A DNA stretch of 64,000 nucleotides from Megalobrama amblycephala (GCF_018812025.1 NC_063044.1:48040989-48104988), one strand, 5' to 3'; positions 1 through 13,484 are shown, counted from the stretch's first letter. Made by a program: numbers and translations. The notes: generated by a model from the letters alone, not told the origin.

Positions 1-649
1 TTACATTTGTCAATTACATCATCTTCAAAGTCAGCAGTGACCAGCAGAGAGGAACAACATAAGAAGCCAAAATGGCTTTTTAAAGAGACAGTTCATCCAA
101 AAATCTGTTTTCATTTGTAAACCAATATGACTAAGTACGAGTGGGGCAATATATGGTTCTTTTGTAGCTTTTTTACACTTGGAAGCTTTGGTTCCCATTT
201 ATTGTAAATGCATGGCAAAGAACATGGAAAACAGTTGTCAAATTTTCACCTTTGGTGTTGCACAGAGTCATATGGGTTTGAAACAACATTCATATTTTAA
301 CTGAACTATTAAGGTGTTTTGTCCCTAGTAGGAATGTGACCAAAGCCTAAATCGAAAAGGCACTGAATATGAATAAAGCATTCTACGAAGCCCATAAAGA
401 GACATGGTTAGGTTTGCTGTGGAAGTCAGTTAGATTACAGTACATCAGATTTCACTTTTCATGTGAGGATAGTAAGGAGAGATGACTGACAGGACTATGT
501 CGAAGGATTTGGAGTGCAACAGATGGCAAATTGGAAAGCAAAAGTAAAATGCAATTGCATTCAAAAGTGCTTTCAATACCCTGCATATTGATAGCGCCTC
601 CCTGATGCCCGCAAATTAAAAACAATACAATTAGCCAACTATACAGTAT
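1..649. other. Non-coding, nothing recognised
   Basis: AT-rich single-copy-looking DNA; no frame with coding character and no terminal repeats seen. Confidence 0.5.
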
Positions 650-1134
650 AATTGACCGTTCGCAAAGACCCGCCCCCTTTAGTTACTGTTACTACGTCCG
701 CAAAGCTGCTTTCACGCCACACATCATCATGACACTGACAATGCGTCGACTGACAACGTGTTGACAGACGAGACAAAGCAGGTTACTTTTGATATGAAAC
801 AAATTCTCAAATTTCAAACTTTGTAATTTTTAAAGAAATCTAAACAGCTCTTTAATGTGTCGTGACAGATCGCTGTAGCACCTCAGTTCAAGCGGCTCGT
901 GAACCGATCATCTCTTCCTACTAGTTCATTTATAGCATCAAATAAACATGAATGAACATTAGAAGGAATGTCGTTTCATCCACGGAAAAATGTCAGAACA
1001 CACAATTTTTCAAGTTAAAGTCCACCAACATTAATCCACTAACTCCCCTGACTGCTTTGTCGGACAAAATGGCGGATTCGGCGTTATGATTGGTTAGATC
1101 GCCTGTCAATCAAACTCCTGGCGAAGGGTCAATT
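650..1134. mobile_element. Short inverted-repeat element, AATTGACCNTTCGC ends
   Basis: Left end AATTGACCGTTCGC (650-663) and right end GCGAAGGGTCAATT (1121-1134) are inverted with one mismatch. GC-richer than its surroundings, no coding frame. Confidence 0.6.
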
Positions 1135-1789
1135 GCGAGAAAACGCAAAAACATTGAAATATGTTTTTTCCTTCCATCTCATATTTTTTCCATCACCATG
1201 TCCTTCTAGGGGGCGCTGTAGAATGCGCAATTTCTTTTCCGAACACAGTATTCGGCTTCGGGCACATCCCTAGTCCCCAGTAACATTACTGCACAAGTGT
1301 GTTGGGAAGCAGCTTTCTCAAAATTCCCCAGGGGAAATCTGCCACCTTCATAATAAACTAACACAAGCTGGGTTTCCCTGAGGCAGCAGTGGTGCAAATT
1401 CAAGCCTGACTCCCGCAGGCTCCTCATGCATTATTCAGAGTGGGCTGTGATATCAGTAAATAGAGCTTATAAACCATCTGCAACCACAGTCAGTCCACAA
1501 ATAAGCAGTGGAAACCATCACTACATCAATAGGGGCTGATTTATTTTACCAAAAATGTTAGTTGCAAAACACAAACTGGAGATAAACAGCTGAAATGCTC
1601 AAAAATGGAAAAAAATAAAGGATAGCCCAGCAGCTGGTCTTCAGCAGATGGTGCATTTAGAATGATGGTAAGCTGGTGTCCCCATCAGATGTCTATTTTG
1701 GCCTGTGCATAACTTGATTTCAATTTTTTATGGAATATTGAAGTGTTTATTATAAATTGTTGTTTTAAATGTATGTGCCTTGGTAATCT

Positions 1790-1990
1790 TTAAACAAAAA
1801 TATTATTGTCCCCTCCCCCTCGCAGTAATATCTCTTCAATGATGACGGATTCTCCCTCCCTTCCAGTAACCTGTCACTCACATGATAGCAGCAGTTAGCA
1901 AACAAAATCGATCCAATCAGTTCCCCATAGACAAAATCAAGTCCTGCCCTACATTTTTTTCTCATTCTAAAAGCTGTTTCACAAGTATAT
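1790..1990 (-). repeat. Dispersed repeat, GTAGGGC(A/G)GGAC family, copy 1
   Basis: On the minus strand shares AAAAATGTAGGGC(A/G)GGAC, TTGATTGGAT and GTGAGTGACAGGTTA with copies at 5600-5880, 21255-21460 and 27920-28105. No obvious terminal repeats; superfamily unknown. Confidence 0.55.
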
Positions 1991-3599
1991 GTCACAATAG
2001 GGGAGATGATTGTTTCAGGCTGACGTTATAAGTTCATTGTGGTTAGATGACATCACGATCGCCAAATGCCATGTTCTCAATATTTTCTATGAATAAAGAC
2101 TTAAATTTTGTCTGTTCCCCATACACACCTGAAATATAGCACACTTGGGGCTATATGAATTATTTAATTTCATTGTACTTTTAAGAGCAGTGTAAACATT
2201 TTTTCAATTGTCTGCTTTTGTGTTTCACAGAAGAAAAGTTTGAAATGACACAAGGGTGAGTAAAACCTTACAAAAAATGCCTATTTTATGGTAAACTTTG
2301 CTTTAACTACCTTGATTCAGTCAATCAGCTTCACTTGTCAACCAAGTTTTGCAGGCATCAACTGGGATAAAATAGCCTGAGGAAGCACATGCTGGTCTGG
2401 GCAGCAGGAAAATGTGTTTACTTGATTTTTGATTCAGTGTTTGCTAGATGCCTATGAACCCATGGTTATGAAAAGCATGTCAATTTCCATCAAGTCAACA
2501 CTTGATCTTATCCATAGGGAATCAACTTTGGAAAGCGGGCACCAGATGGGGCTGAAGAACAAGAGGGATTGATGACGTCAACGAAAAAGTCAAGTCATTC
2601 TGTTGGTGGAGCAAGGTATTACATCTTGATAAATGATTGCAAAGACAAACATTTTCTTTCTGTGGAATTATGTGGACAATGAATAACATTAAGACCAGGA
2701 ATGTGTATTAAGAAATTGGAGATTCCATGTTGTTTTCTCTTCTTAGAAGCATGAGTTTTGAGCTCATGCAGTTTGGTCTCCTCTGGCTGGAATTCAGATT
2801 TGCAACAGTTGCTGTTCACGGTGCTCAGCAGCGTGCTGGTGCACTTGACCTGAATGATTATGATCCCTCCTGGGCAGTGCAGGCAGAATGTCAATGCCCC
2901 TTTAAGACGCGTACATCTTTCTGCCTAACGACGAATGTCTCTCTCTCTTTTTGTGGTTAAGGGGTTGGCACAGAGCAGAAAGGGCAACGCTGAAATGAGA
3001 TAGATGATAAAGGTGGATTTATGAAGGGTCGACTTGGGAATGCGGAGGGCTCTTAAAAGACAACACAGGGCTGGTTACATGTGGCTGATCTGAGTAAGGG
3101 GTGGCCCTTACTGAAGTGGGCAGGGATGAGGCGGAGAATTGTAATATGAGTTGGCCAGCGGCCAGGGACGGGCAACTCTTACCTCATCAATATTCAGGAC
3201 ACATTACTGCAGAAAGCACAAGAGAATGAGAGAGCGGTGAAAGGGAAACAGAGACTGAGAGAAAGAGTTGGGGGGGGGGCGGTATGGGCCAGTACTTATT
3301 GCAAGTTTAATGTAAATTATTATTATTAAATATTATTATTTATATAAACTTAAATTGTTATAAAATATATTAAAATTAAAATATATTATTTTCATTTGTT
3401 TTATTACATTATTTATTTTTTGTCAAAATAATGAAAATATTTTCTGGCACATATTTTATACACATTTTTACACTATTTCACACCACATTTAATATGCTAA
3501 ATAAAGTGCATAATCGACCAGCCGAAAAGAAAAAAACCTTATTGCTGAGCCTTGCTCTACCCTTTCAACCCAACAGTTAACAGTGAGCTGTGGAGAGTG
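1991..3599. other. Non-coding stretch
   Basis: Contains a MITE-like tail at about 2230-2270 (AAATGACACAAGGGTGAGTA), a G-run at 3272-3281 and an AT-rich block at 3300-3480. No supported exon. Confidence 0.45.
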
Positions 3600-3830
3600 A
3601 GTGATGAGGAGGACAAAACTGAGAGAGACAGAGAGGGAATGTGTGAGGGTTTCTGAAAGGACAAGAGCGAGTAGGCGGAAAGGAGAGAGAAACAAAGACG
3701 AAACAAGCAGGAGGAAAGAATTCAGTGAGCGAGAAAAAGAGAGGGAGAAGGACAGAGAAAGAGAGCACTTCGGGGATGAAAGGATAAAGGAACTGCAGGC
3801 GAGAGAAAAGAAAGAGTGACAGACACGCAC
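3600..3830 (+). repeat. Purine-rich (GA)n-like tract
   Basis: About 230 bp of A/G with few interruptions (GAGAGAGACAGAGAGGGA and similar). Long frames on both strands are a consequence of composition. Confidence 0.8.
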
Positions 3831-4225
3831 AGACAGAGCCTGCAACTGTATGATACAGCAGATTTCTAGAGGGACTTTCACTGATTTTGCCGCAACAGTG
3901 CAATGGGCTACCATTACATCTAGAGGACTAGGGCATCGTGGGTATTTTCACTGCACTCAGCCCTGTCTTCTCTCATCAGATCACGTTATTTTGCCTGAGC
4001 TCACTGTGCTAAATGATCCTGCAGCACTGCAGATCTGAAAGGTTTCTTGAGGTCGTGTTCATCCACATGTATCCATGTAGTAGTTGGGTACTAGTCTGAG
4101 ACGGCACACCTACAGTCCATTCACTGACCATCTGATGACCTTCTCAGTTTGGTTTTCTCTAATATGATACAGGCACATGGCAATGGTTAAAAAAAATTAG
4201 TTAAGAAAAAAATTATTTCAATGCT

Positions 4226-4356
4226 TTAGCATTCTCTCACAAAACGTTTGTGTTTCCCAAAAAACCTTTGTGTTCGCGCACAAAACTTTTGTGATGGAAA
4301 TAGTATTTGGTTGGAGGGCAAACTATATTTCAGTGCTTTTGTGAGAGAATGCAACG
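4226..4356. mobile_element. Small inverted-repeat element, GCATTCTCTCACAAAA ends
   Basis: GCATTCTCTCACAAAA near the left and TTTTGTGAGAGAATGC near the right are exact complements; CACAAA(A)C and TTTTGTG blocks repeat inside. Confidence 0.6.
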
Positions 4357-5599
4357 TTTCTCAAGGGAACGCAATGCGAGAGACCAAATCAAATGGGTTT
4401 TTTATCAATCCAGAACATCCTAAAGTCTAAACCAGGTTGATACAAGAGGCGAGTTTTTGGTCAAGTCAATGTTATTCAAATAATATAATGTGATAAAATA
4501 TATAATTAATTTACATAATCTACAGTAAATTCCCATCCTAAACAGCATTTAAAACAAAACAAACTGTGTTTGGTCACATGGCTGTCATTCTGTCTCGTCC
4601 TGTCTAAGATGGTTGTTCTTTAACAGAATAAGCTGCAATGTGGATGAAACCTTTTGGCAGGGCCTTTTGTTTGAGCCCTTTCAAATCAAACAGTTATTTA
4701 CTTTTATAGCCGTACATACTGTAGTTGGACAAGTTTAATGCTGTCCTCTTATGATTGGATGCTAATATCAGGTATAAACGTGGTTAACGTCATCATATAT
4801 TTAAGAACCGGTGACCAGTTTTCAATAAGGCATGACATTAATTCAGTGATGCGTGTTAAACGTGACGCTATGTAACCTGTCAGTGGTCCTGGTGTGGTGA
4901 GGATTGTCCGTTTTTCTGCTAAACTGACTCGACTTTTGCTCATTCAATTGGAAAAATGGCCATCTGTCAAACCCCACACACCAGATACCAAGGGTTAGGG
5001 GTGTGTGTGTGCCAAAACTTGAAGACATGGTGATCCATAACCTTGTGTAACCTCATATATGTCTGTTTCTGTAATTAGGCCTTGTCGGTAAATGTACAGC
5101 CCTTAGCAAGGGCAGAAAATGAGGCAAACATCCTGCTGGCCTAGAGAATGTGAAGAAAGTGCAGACGTTTACAGATCCCAGCTGATACAATTAAAGGAGA
5201 AATCAATGGAGCGGCCAACTTCAATAAATATAGGCCAAACAACAAACAGAAGAAAACCTGGTGAGTAAAGATATGAACAACCATAATGCTCTCAAAAACA
5301 TTTCTTGCTTCCATGGCAACCAGTCCAGCAAGTCAATATGGTGAATTACCACACAGAAAAACACAATAAATTCACCATCATTTCACTAGGTTGGTCCCTC
5401 AGAAGGTTTATAATCCACGAACTAGCTTTTCTAGCACAAAGAATCTCTTTGCTGCATAATAAAGGTTAATATCTTGTTAGCCCCTTGTGGCTTTAAAATT
5501 CATTATTTGTAATCCATCCGTTTGCAGTCTTCCATTGCCTGTCTATGTACTGTGGCTTGTCTACCTTCCAAGCCACTAATACACTGAGGTTTTCATTAA

Positions 5600-5880
5600 G
5601 GTCAACATGAAATCAAAGTTAACCCTCTATCACTTCTTTCTTAATAAACATTCCTGGTTTTATTGTGAACAATTAATCTGGTTATGTCATTCCAAAGGAA
5701 AAAAATGTCCTTGTAATCTTTTAAAATGTAATAACTTGCCTGCCCTGAAGACTTTATGGGCTGACATCTCAAAGCTCTCTTATTTTTCATCTCCTCCCCT
5801 CCAATAACCTGTCATAGAGATCACTCATCACTATCCAATCAATAAAATCAAGTCTTGCCCAACATTTTTTTTTGTAGGAA
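5600..5880 (-). repeat. Dispersed repeat, GTAGGGC(A/G)GGAC family, copy 2
   Basis: Degenerate minus-strand copy: ATGTTGGGCAAGACTTGATT and TATGACAGGTTATTGGAGG recognisable. Order of blocks as in the better copies. Confidence 0.4.
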
Positions 5881-6598
5881 TGCACAATATATGTAATTAA
5901 TTTAACTACTTTACCACCATCTAACAGTAAAGGGATACTCAACACAAAAATCTGCCGGGTCTACATCATAATAGTTGTTACATTTAGGTTAACAGAAGTC
6001 CACTCACTATGCTGGTTTACTCTGAACGCAGTTCTAATATCTGGGTGGTCATTGTCCTCCTGTAACTAAAATATAACTTAAATACTTATTTATCATCGAT
6101 CCCCTTTAACAGCCCAGAGAGACTCTCAGGGTTAAATTAACCAGACTGTCCTCTCCAGCTCAGCGTTTCTGTTCACTAAATTTATGAGTCTGTCTCAGTT
6201 TTTCAGGCAGACCAATTACATAAGTGCCCTGTGCGGCGTGTAATTGAAGTGTCCGGGAGATGGTTCTGGAATGCCTCGGAACAATGCAGCAGCAAAAACG
6301 AACACCGAAGTTAAGTCCACTCAAATGAAACTACTTCCTGAGAGCACTAAATTGTTGATTATTTTTACAATTTGTAGAGAAGTAAATATTGTGTTTGCAC
6401 TTTGGTTGTTGTCGAAGGGCAGCAACTCTGCTAGATTCCCTGTCCGTACACAGTTGGGTGCCTCTCTGCCTCTGACCTAGTTTTGTCCATCACATCTAGC
6501 AGCTCAGATTGCAGCATCACTTCAAAAGTGTGCAGCCATCTCTCCATCTCATGTCTCCACCCTTTAGTCAGTCTCTTTCTTTCTGTCTGTTCCCGCAG

Positions 6599-6710
6599 AG
6601 CTCCAGCACTGGGCAGCAGAATCAGTGAGGGTGATGGCTACATGTCTCCACATGCCAAGTCCAGCCTAATCAAGAAAATGTTCAGTATTGCCTCAAGTAA
6701 TGTAGCATGA
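6599..6710 (+). CDS. Candidate last exon, protein not recognised
   Basis: A strong acceptor (long C/T tract ending CCCGCAG at 6591-6598) is followed by 36 codons and a TGA at 6708-6710. The peptide begins APALGSRISEGDGYMSP and ends KKMFSIASSNVA; it is polar and basic with no repeat character. If real, the upstream intron is in phase 2. No upstream exon or poly(A) site was found to support it, and the family is unknown to me. It could also be a non-coding exon or chance. Confidence 0.25.
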
Positions 6711-6808
6711 TTGCACCAGCCAGTAAGCTCAACTGGTAAACAATAATTCCAGTGGTTAAGAGCTTATCCTTTCACTGTCCCACCCAAAAATCATGCTAAT
6801 GCGTTTAA

Positions 6809-7352
6809 AGGGTTAGTTCACCCAAAAATTTAATTTCTGTCATTAATTACTCACCCTCATGTCGTTCCAAACCCGATCTTCGGAACACAACATTCAAGGT
6901 CCAGAGAAGTAGTTAATTCTAGGTTAAAATAGTCATTGTGACTACGGTGGTTCAACCTTAATTTTATTAAGCGACGAGAATACTTTTTGTGAGCAAAAAC
7001 AATACAAAAATAACGACTTTATTGACAAATAACAATTATTCCTCATTACTGTCTTTCCAGCATACGTAGTGTGATGCTGACGCGAACACTGCGCCAACTG
7101 CATAACAGACTGACAGGAAAGAGGAAAAATTGTTGAATAAAGCCATTATTTTTGTTTTGTTTTGCACACAAAAAGTATTCTCATCGCTTCATAACATTAA
7201 GGTTGAACCACTGCAGTCATGTTGACTATTTTAACGATGTCTTTACTACTTTTCTGGACCTTGAATGTGGTAATTTCGTTGCTTTCTGTGGGAGAATGAC
7301 ATGAGGGTGAGTACATAATGACAGAATTTTCATAATGGGGTGAACTAACCCT
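6809..7352. mobile_element. TTAA-flanked MITE, AGGGTTAGTTCACCC family, copy 1
   Basis: Left end AAGGGTTAGTTCACCCAAAA, right end the complement GGGGTGAACTAACCCT; TTAA at 6805-6808 and 7353-7356. The arms extend inward (ATTACTCACCCTCATGTCGT against its complement; AACCTTAATTTTATTAAGCG against its complement). No coding capacity. Confidence 0.8.
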
Positions 7353-7359
7353 TTAATGT

Positions 7360-8226
7360 AATTTCAAACCTGTATGAGTTTGTTTATTCTGTGAAACACA
7401 GCAAGTTGATATTTAAAAAATATGCTGGCCATTCTTTTCAATGTAAATAAAAGTAAATGGGGACTGAAGCCTCCGAACTCCAGAATTACACAAAAAGCAC
7501 CATAAACGTAACAAAAAAGTGGTCCACACAACTGTTGTACTATATTCCATGTCTTCTTAAATCAAATGATAGCTTTGTGTGAGGAAGAGACTGAATTTAA
7601 GTGGATATTCACTATTAATCTTCTCTAAAGTGAAGTGATATCCAGTGCGATTGAATCTCATTGAGTTAGTGAGGACTAGATCTGTCCAATTCATGAACAA
7701 ATCAATAGATTCACTGAATTTAAAACAATGATTTGTTCACAAAATTGTACATCACTGTCTAAAGAACGCATATGCCTATATGGCATATTGAATAATAAAT
7801 AATTAAAAGTTGGTATGTTCCTCTGAAAAAAAAAATGGTAAAGGAATTACTTTGAAATAATTTTTACTCAGATTTTGCTAGTCACAAACTGCAAGTAACA
7901 CTGAATTAATGTGAAATTTTGAAGAATAAAGACTTAAATAGTATTATATAGATCCAACAATCTTTGTTTTATTTACAACAAAATCATTTTTTACAGTACA
8001 GAGTGCAGTGTATGACCTGAGAAGATCTGGAATATAGTGTGCATGAGCCATGATGCTTTTTTTGGACATTTTGGATCTTGATAGCTTCATTCACTTTATG
8101 TAAGAAAGTGGCCAATATATTCTTCAAAGATTTACCTTTTGAGTTCCACAGAAGGCAGAAAGTCTAAAAGGTTTTAAATGACAAAAATGATGGGTATTTT
8201 CATTTTTGTGTTAACTGCCCCTTTAA
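7360..8226. repeat. Remnant of a related CCCCTTTAA-ended element
   Basis: Follows the MITE directly; contains TTCAAACCTGTATGAGTTTG, TGTACTATATTCCATGTCTT and ends TTAACTGCCCCTTTAA. Part of the middle recurs at 28900-29070. The left end appears lost or displaced by the MITE at 6809. Confidence 0.45.
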
Positions 8227-10740
8227 GAGAAGCCTCATCCAAGATTTAGCAAATTCTATGTAATCTTACAGAAACAAAGTGCTCAGAACAATATTATTAG
8301 AACTAATAATGTCAGGAACATTCTTAAAGAGAATGTAAATAATATGTATTACTATGAGAATGCATTAAACCTCATTTATGCATAAACAGAGCTGCTGTGA
8401 TTTGCCCGTGTCACACCCGCTCAAACCGCAGAGATGTCCTTTATCTAACCGAGAGACAGAACCTTCCCATCTGCCATGTGGTTTCTGGACCTGCAGCCCA
8501 GACTCTCCACAAGAGTTCAGATCACACCTCACTGAACTGAATCTGGACATTAAATTAACCGACTGGCAGAGGAGTCAGTGTGTGTTTGACTGTTTGTGTG
8601 CACAGATTCTGGCCGACTTGAAATAATGGTCATGCTGCCAGACGAAATTGCTTCTGATAACAGCATGATCCACTTAGCATATGAAAATATTCAGTCCCCG
8701 AAAAGGACGGTTGGCATTTACGTGAACATGTGTCATACAGATGCTGGCAAGAAGAGTAAAATGTCAGTCTGGTGATATACATCCAGCGACAAAATGTGTG
8801 CGAATGCAGATAGCTGTGAGGCACAGACATTCTGAACTATTCAACTGGCTTCATTGTAGAGAATATAAGATGCATGAAATCAGCTTGTGTGTGTGTGTGC
8901 AAGACAGATTTTTGTAATCTTTAGCCGCTGCACACAGGAAGTTAGTCATCTGTTGCCATGGTGCATCAAGGGAGTTCAGGACTGCAGTGCACACTGCATG
9001 GGATCTGGCAGACCAGAGAGGCACTTATCTAACTGTCTTCAAGCAGCAAAAACATGTTGAATCTGGTTTGTTGTATGTTGTAGTCAAAAATGAGCAGTTC
9101 CGGTAACTCCAGATGCGTACTATATCCCCGGAAGTTCCCAAGATCTGATTGGGCGATAATAGCTCTTCTAATCAAATTAAAGTGGTCCCTAATGCTCTCA
9201 TCCCCCTTGTGGAGACCCTCTAACAAAATATAGTATGAAACGTAGTCTATCACTACATACTCTAATGTAATTCATGTTTTTCAAAGTCAAAATCTATTGA
9301 CAATGTTGATTAAATGACTTATTATTCTGACTTTTAATGAACTATGGTAAATTATGATGCAGTCATTATGAGAGGCGATGTTCTGAAAGATGATTCACTA
9401 TGATAAGCCTGTTATAAGTGTTCATATTTTAGACCAATCGGGATGCTTTTCGCCCGAAATTGCGTACTTACAGTACGTCACTTGTCCGTGCGTGTCTCGA
9501 GAAAAGTTGCTGCGGCTACTTTGACGCATATGGGAGTGGCATAGGTTTGAAATGTTGTAAAAGCGATGCGGAGATGCCAGTTTTATTACTCGATGGGTGA
9601 GTAAGGTATTTTATTGAACAGATAAATTGTCGTAGAGTTCATTGTAAAGCATTATCTATTGTGAAGGGTCATTTCATTATGGTTGTTGTAGTAGCGCTGT
9701 GATGGAATTTATTTTCAAGGAAGTAAAGTGTCTGTTAAATGGTTGTACCTACAATAGCATCTTCAGCTATTCAGCTTAAGATCCTTTCCATCTAAACTGG
9801 TTTTATCTCTTTAGCCTAGTAGTGAATGTTTTATGAGCATTAGGATAGATATTCATCCGCACAGTCACGCAGAGCCAAAGCACAACCAAAACAATGTTCT
9901 TCCTCAAAATGCATGCAGTTTTTTTAACCACTAGAGGGCCACAAGTTACATAGTGTACCTTTAAATTAAAAGAGAAATGCAGTTTGAACTGAAACTGAAG
10001 GGAGTAACAGGCGGTTGTCCGACAGGAGAAACACACGCTTCATTGCATGGTCTGTAAGCTGAATCAGATTTACCAAATGTTCCATGTGTTTGTAGTTGTA
10101 GTCTTCATTAGGGCAAATTCTGCATCTGTATTTTATGTATGCAAAAGCAACCCCCTATATCCACCTGATTCCTCTACTGCATTTCGAATTATGTGTTTTC
10201 AAACTTCCGGTTTGGGGAACTTCCATTTAAAAAGACTGAAACTAATCATTTCAAATAATAAGGTTGCCCTACAAATAAAGCTTATCCGTCCGTTTGACTG
10301 AATGAGCTGTCAATTTTTCTTTCATGTTTTATTTTTGGACATCATGAGAATAACATAACTTGGTATTTTAATGTAACATGTTATAACAAGAATATCTATG
10401 GCAAGAGCTCTTTTCAGTCACTGCTTTCTATTCTCGTGATTATTTTCTTTTGTCCCTTTGCATACCGCTGCAAAATTATGAAAAAGGACAACATATACTG
10501 CACATTTTTACACTTTTAATGTTCGTTGGTTGAAGGGTGAGTAGAATTTGTCATCTCATTGTACCCAGCTTAACGGAAGTTGCACCCATAATTTGCGCAA
10601 AGCGTCATGGGGCGTAGGAATAAGGTGGATACAAATATACAAATGTATTGTATAGCACTATGTGAAGCGAACTTGAGCTATGGAAAGGCGCTATATAATT
10701 AAAACTTCTTCTTTTTCTTCTCCATCTAGACATTTATAGC
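8227..10740. other. Non-coding stretch with fragments of repeats
   Basis: A GC-richer block at 9430-9600 and an element-like tail ACTAGAGGGCCACAAGTTAC...ACCTTTAA near 9930-9965 suggest an old transposon. AAAGGCGCTATATAATTAAA at about 10684 looks like a retroelement tail. No exon found, although exons of the 13.2-kb gene could be expected here. Confidence 0.4.
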
Positions 10741-11378
10741 ATTAGTCCACTTTCAAATATAATTTTCCTGATAATTTACTCACCCCCATGTCATCCAAGA
10801 TGTCCATGTCCTTCTTTCTTCAGTCAAAAAGAAATGAAGGTTTTTGATGAAAACATTCCAGGATTATTCTCCTTAAAATAAACTTAAAATAAACAGATGA
10901 TCACCTTGCAAGTGCTTCCGCTTTCCGTATTCTTCAAAAAGCTTACGCTGTATGTCCTACGCCTTCCCTATTCTACTTATGGAAAAATGTAACTGGCGCC
11001 GCGTTCATTCCGTAAGTTGAATAGGGATGGTGTAGGTCAGGACATACAGTGTAAGCTTTTTGAAGAATACGGAAAGCAGAAGCACATACAAGGTAATCAT
11101 TTGTGTTTATAAAGCATATACAGTTGTATTATTTTAGAAAATGACTGATCGTTTCGCTAGATAAGACCCTTATTCCTCATCTGGTATCGTTTAAAGCCCT
11201 TTGAAGCTGCACTGAAACTGTAATTTTGACCTTCAACCGTCTGGAGGCCATTTAAGTCCACTATAAGGAGAATAATCCTGGAATGTTCTCATCAAAAACC
11301 TTAATTTCTTATCTTGGATGACATGGGGGTGAGTAAATTATCAGGAAATTTTCATTCAGAAGTGAACTAATCCTTTAA
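10741..11378. mobile_element. Foldback MITE, about 640 bp
   Basis: Left arm TTTCCTGATAATTTACTCAC then CCCCATGTCATCCAAG is matched by its complement at 11320-11350; inner arms carry CCAGGATTATTCTCCTT and its complement, and GAATACGGAAAGC with its complement. Ends TTAGT...ACTAATCCTTTAA. Same general design as the TTAA-flanked elements. Confidence 0.7.
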
Positions 11379-13180
11379 ATATTAACTTTTTTGCTTTTAT
11401 TCTATAGATTGCAGACTGCAAATGGCATCCTGAATATAGAGCCTGAGGATTAACTTCATTTCTCCAAAAAAGTGAAGAAGAAAGATATATTTTTTTTTCT
11501 AAAATCTAAAGGCATTTCCTAAAAATAACATGTCTAGTAACTAGGTTTAGCTAATCTAGACCTATCACGTGTTATGATATGTAAAGACAGGTATACATCC
11601 AACTGACCGTTATATATCGATGAACTTCTCCAAAAAGAGCCACAATGTTCTCTTAAGCCATGGTGAAATACCATCAGCAAATGTAATTTCGTAATCTTTA
11701 AATAGTAGGCTATAAAAAATGAAATCCTACAAAATGAAGGCGACAGTGTCGTTGGGCTAAAGGCAGGCGGCATGTTCAGCAGAGATGGGCGTGGGGGAGG
11801 AAGTGGTGAAGATGATGCAGACGTGAATTTCGACCGTTACGTTCAAAACGCTACAGTACAGATTTTCAAATTTATAATGTTTATTTTCAAAAAGAGACAG
11901 TACTTACGAAGCGAACAATGGGCGCGGATGATGAGAGTGTGGCAGAGCAACAGCCGTGATGTGATAGAGAGAGAAAGGGCGCGGAAGAGAGAGCGCGAGC
12001 GAGAGAGGGAGAGAGACGGGGAGGGCGGGGGAGCAAGGTGTGTCCGCTGCCTTGAAAATGCAGAATCAAGTCTATCCATCCACATACAAATAATAAAAAT
12101 GAAAAAAAAAGTGTTTTTATGTTTAATGATCAATTACGTGTTAACTGAAGCAATACAAAACAGAATAGAGAAAATGTATTAAATGTTACGATCCAGGCTT
12201 GTTGCCTCTATTTTTTATTAGCATAGTAAAAGTCCTTTTGTGTAATGTAACTCTATAAAATATTTTTATTAATACTATTACTATTTGAAAGACTTGTATT
12301 TAAAGAAATCGCCCAGACAAAAGCACCATGTGGTGTTAGAAAGGTCAGCATCTTCAATAAGCGGTGTTCCCGTAGGAATAAAGAAAAGGGGGGTTCTTTC
12401 ATAAAGCTTACGCTTTAAATCAGTTTAAATTTACAGATAAGGGAGAGCCTTGCAGATTCTATAGTAACCATGACAAACCGTCCACATGCAACATCAGCAC
12501 CATTTTCAACAGAGAGCAAACTGCGAAAATCCCTTTACACCGGAGGATCAGAGACATGTCGAGTCCGTTTATCGCTTTCAGACGGATCAGGTCCTCGCGC
12601 AAAAGCCGCAAAAATCCCGATTATCGATTTGTCATTCGTTATGACCACAAAAGACCTCTAGAAAAACCTGGTACTTTTCATCCAGACAGACTTGGCACAC
12701 CGGCGTGAGCCACATTATGCTCCATCAGTCTCATACTTCTAGGTTTTTCCACACCGGCAAACCGCGTGCGCGTGAAGCATTGCATGCGTCTATCGCCACA
12801 CTGCCTCGAGATTTCTACGATACAATGCATATCATGCAAAAAAAAAAAAAAAAAAGAATTTAATATTCTTTGAATGAAAATAAATGATTATTGTCTATAT
12901 TGTGCATCCATGAAAATAAGTAGCTACCGGTAGATACAAATGCATAAAGAAAGCAATCAAATTAATTTGCACTTCCTTATCGATGCAATCTCAGTGAAAT
13001 GACATGCATGGTGTTTTTTTTAAAAATCAGTGCATGAAGAAAAGAAGGCCCATGATGTCTCAGTCACACACCCAACAGTCGGATTCACTAACATCCTATG
13101 ACTAATACACTGGTTAGAAGGAATAAAAACTGTGGTAAGGTTTATGAACATTGTTCATTACATAATAAAAGATGCATCGC
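11379..13180. other. Non-coding stretch
   Basis: Includes the GA-rich tract and an A-run at 12838-12855. Open frames at 11772-12182 and 12470-12661 lack splice or domain support. Confidence 0.4.
11960..12035 (+). repeat. GA-rich low-complexity tract
   Basis: GAGAGAGAAAGGGCGCGGAA and GAGCGCGAGCGAGAGAGG, then GGGGAGGGCGGGGGAG. Confidence 0.8.
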
Positions 13181-13223
13181 TATTAAATACAAGTGTTTGA
13201 GTTTGTAAACCGGGTTGACTTAC

Positions 13224-13365
13224 CTCTGTGGCACACTGAGTTATTGTCTGTCCAACTGCAGCAGTCAGCCAGTGAGAAAACCTTGACAAATCCTTCAGCG
13301 TCCTGCAAAGGGAGGATGGCGCTAGAGAGCAAGAGCGAAAATGATGTCAGGATCATTTCTATCAT
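13224..13365 (-). CDS. Signal-peptide exon of an unidentified secreted or membrane protein
   Basis: Open frame from an ATG at 13363-13365 (second ATG at 13354-13356) to a consensus donor, CACAGAG/GTAAGTC, at 13224/13223. It encodes 47 residues. The start MIEMILTSFSLLLSSAI is a typical cleavable signal peptide, and the following part (GFVKVFSLADCCSWTDNNS, then VCHR) has three cysteines and an N-linked site (NNS), as in an extracellular protein. The intron phase is 1, common for extracellular modules. A possible untranslated leader exon and a TATA box lie just upstream (separate entries). Later exons would lie at lower coordinates; I could not find them in 2-13 kb, so they may be small, far away or lost. 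The family is not recognised. Confidence 0.5.
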
Positions 13366-13484
13366 ATTTGCACACAACTAACCGAATGCTTGTCTGTTGT
13401 ATTATAACTTATTTGATAATGTATGTACTTTAATAAATATTAGAAAAGATATATCATTTTATTTATGGTCAGATGCTTTCTTAC

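Noticed and set aside
3489..3914. Long frames on both strands over the GA-rich tract
   Set aside because: Composition effect; Arg/Glu or Ser/Leu-only peptides without domain or splice support.
11772..12182. 136-codon frame, plus strand
   Set aside because: Mostly a GA-rich run giving Arg/Glu repeats; no promoter, splice or domain evidence.
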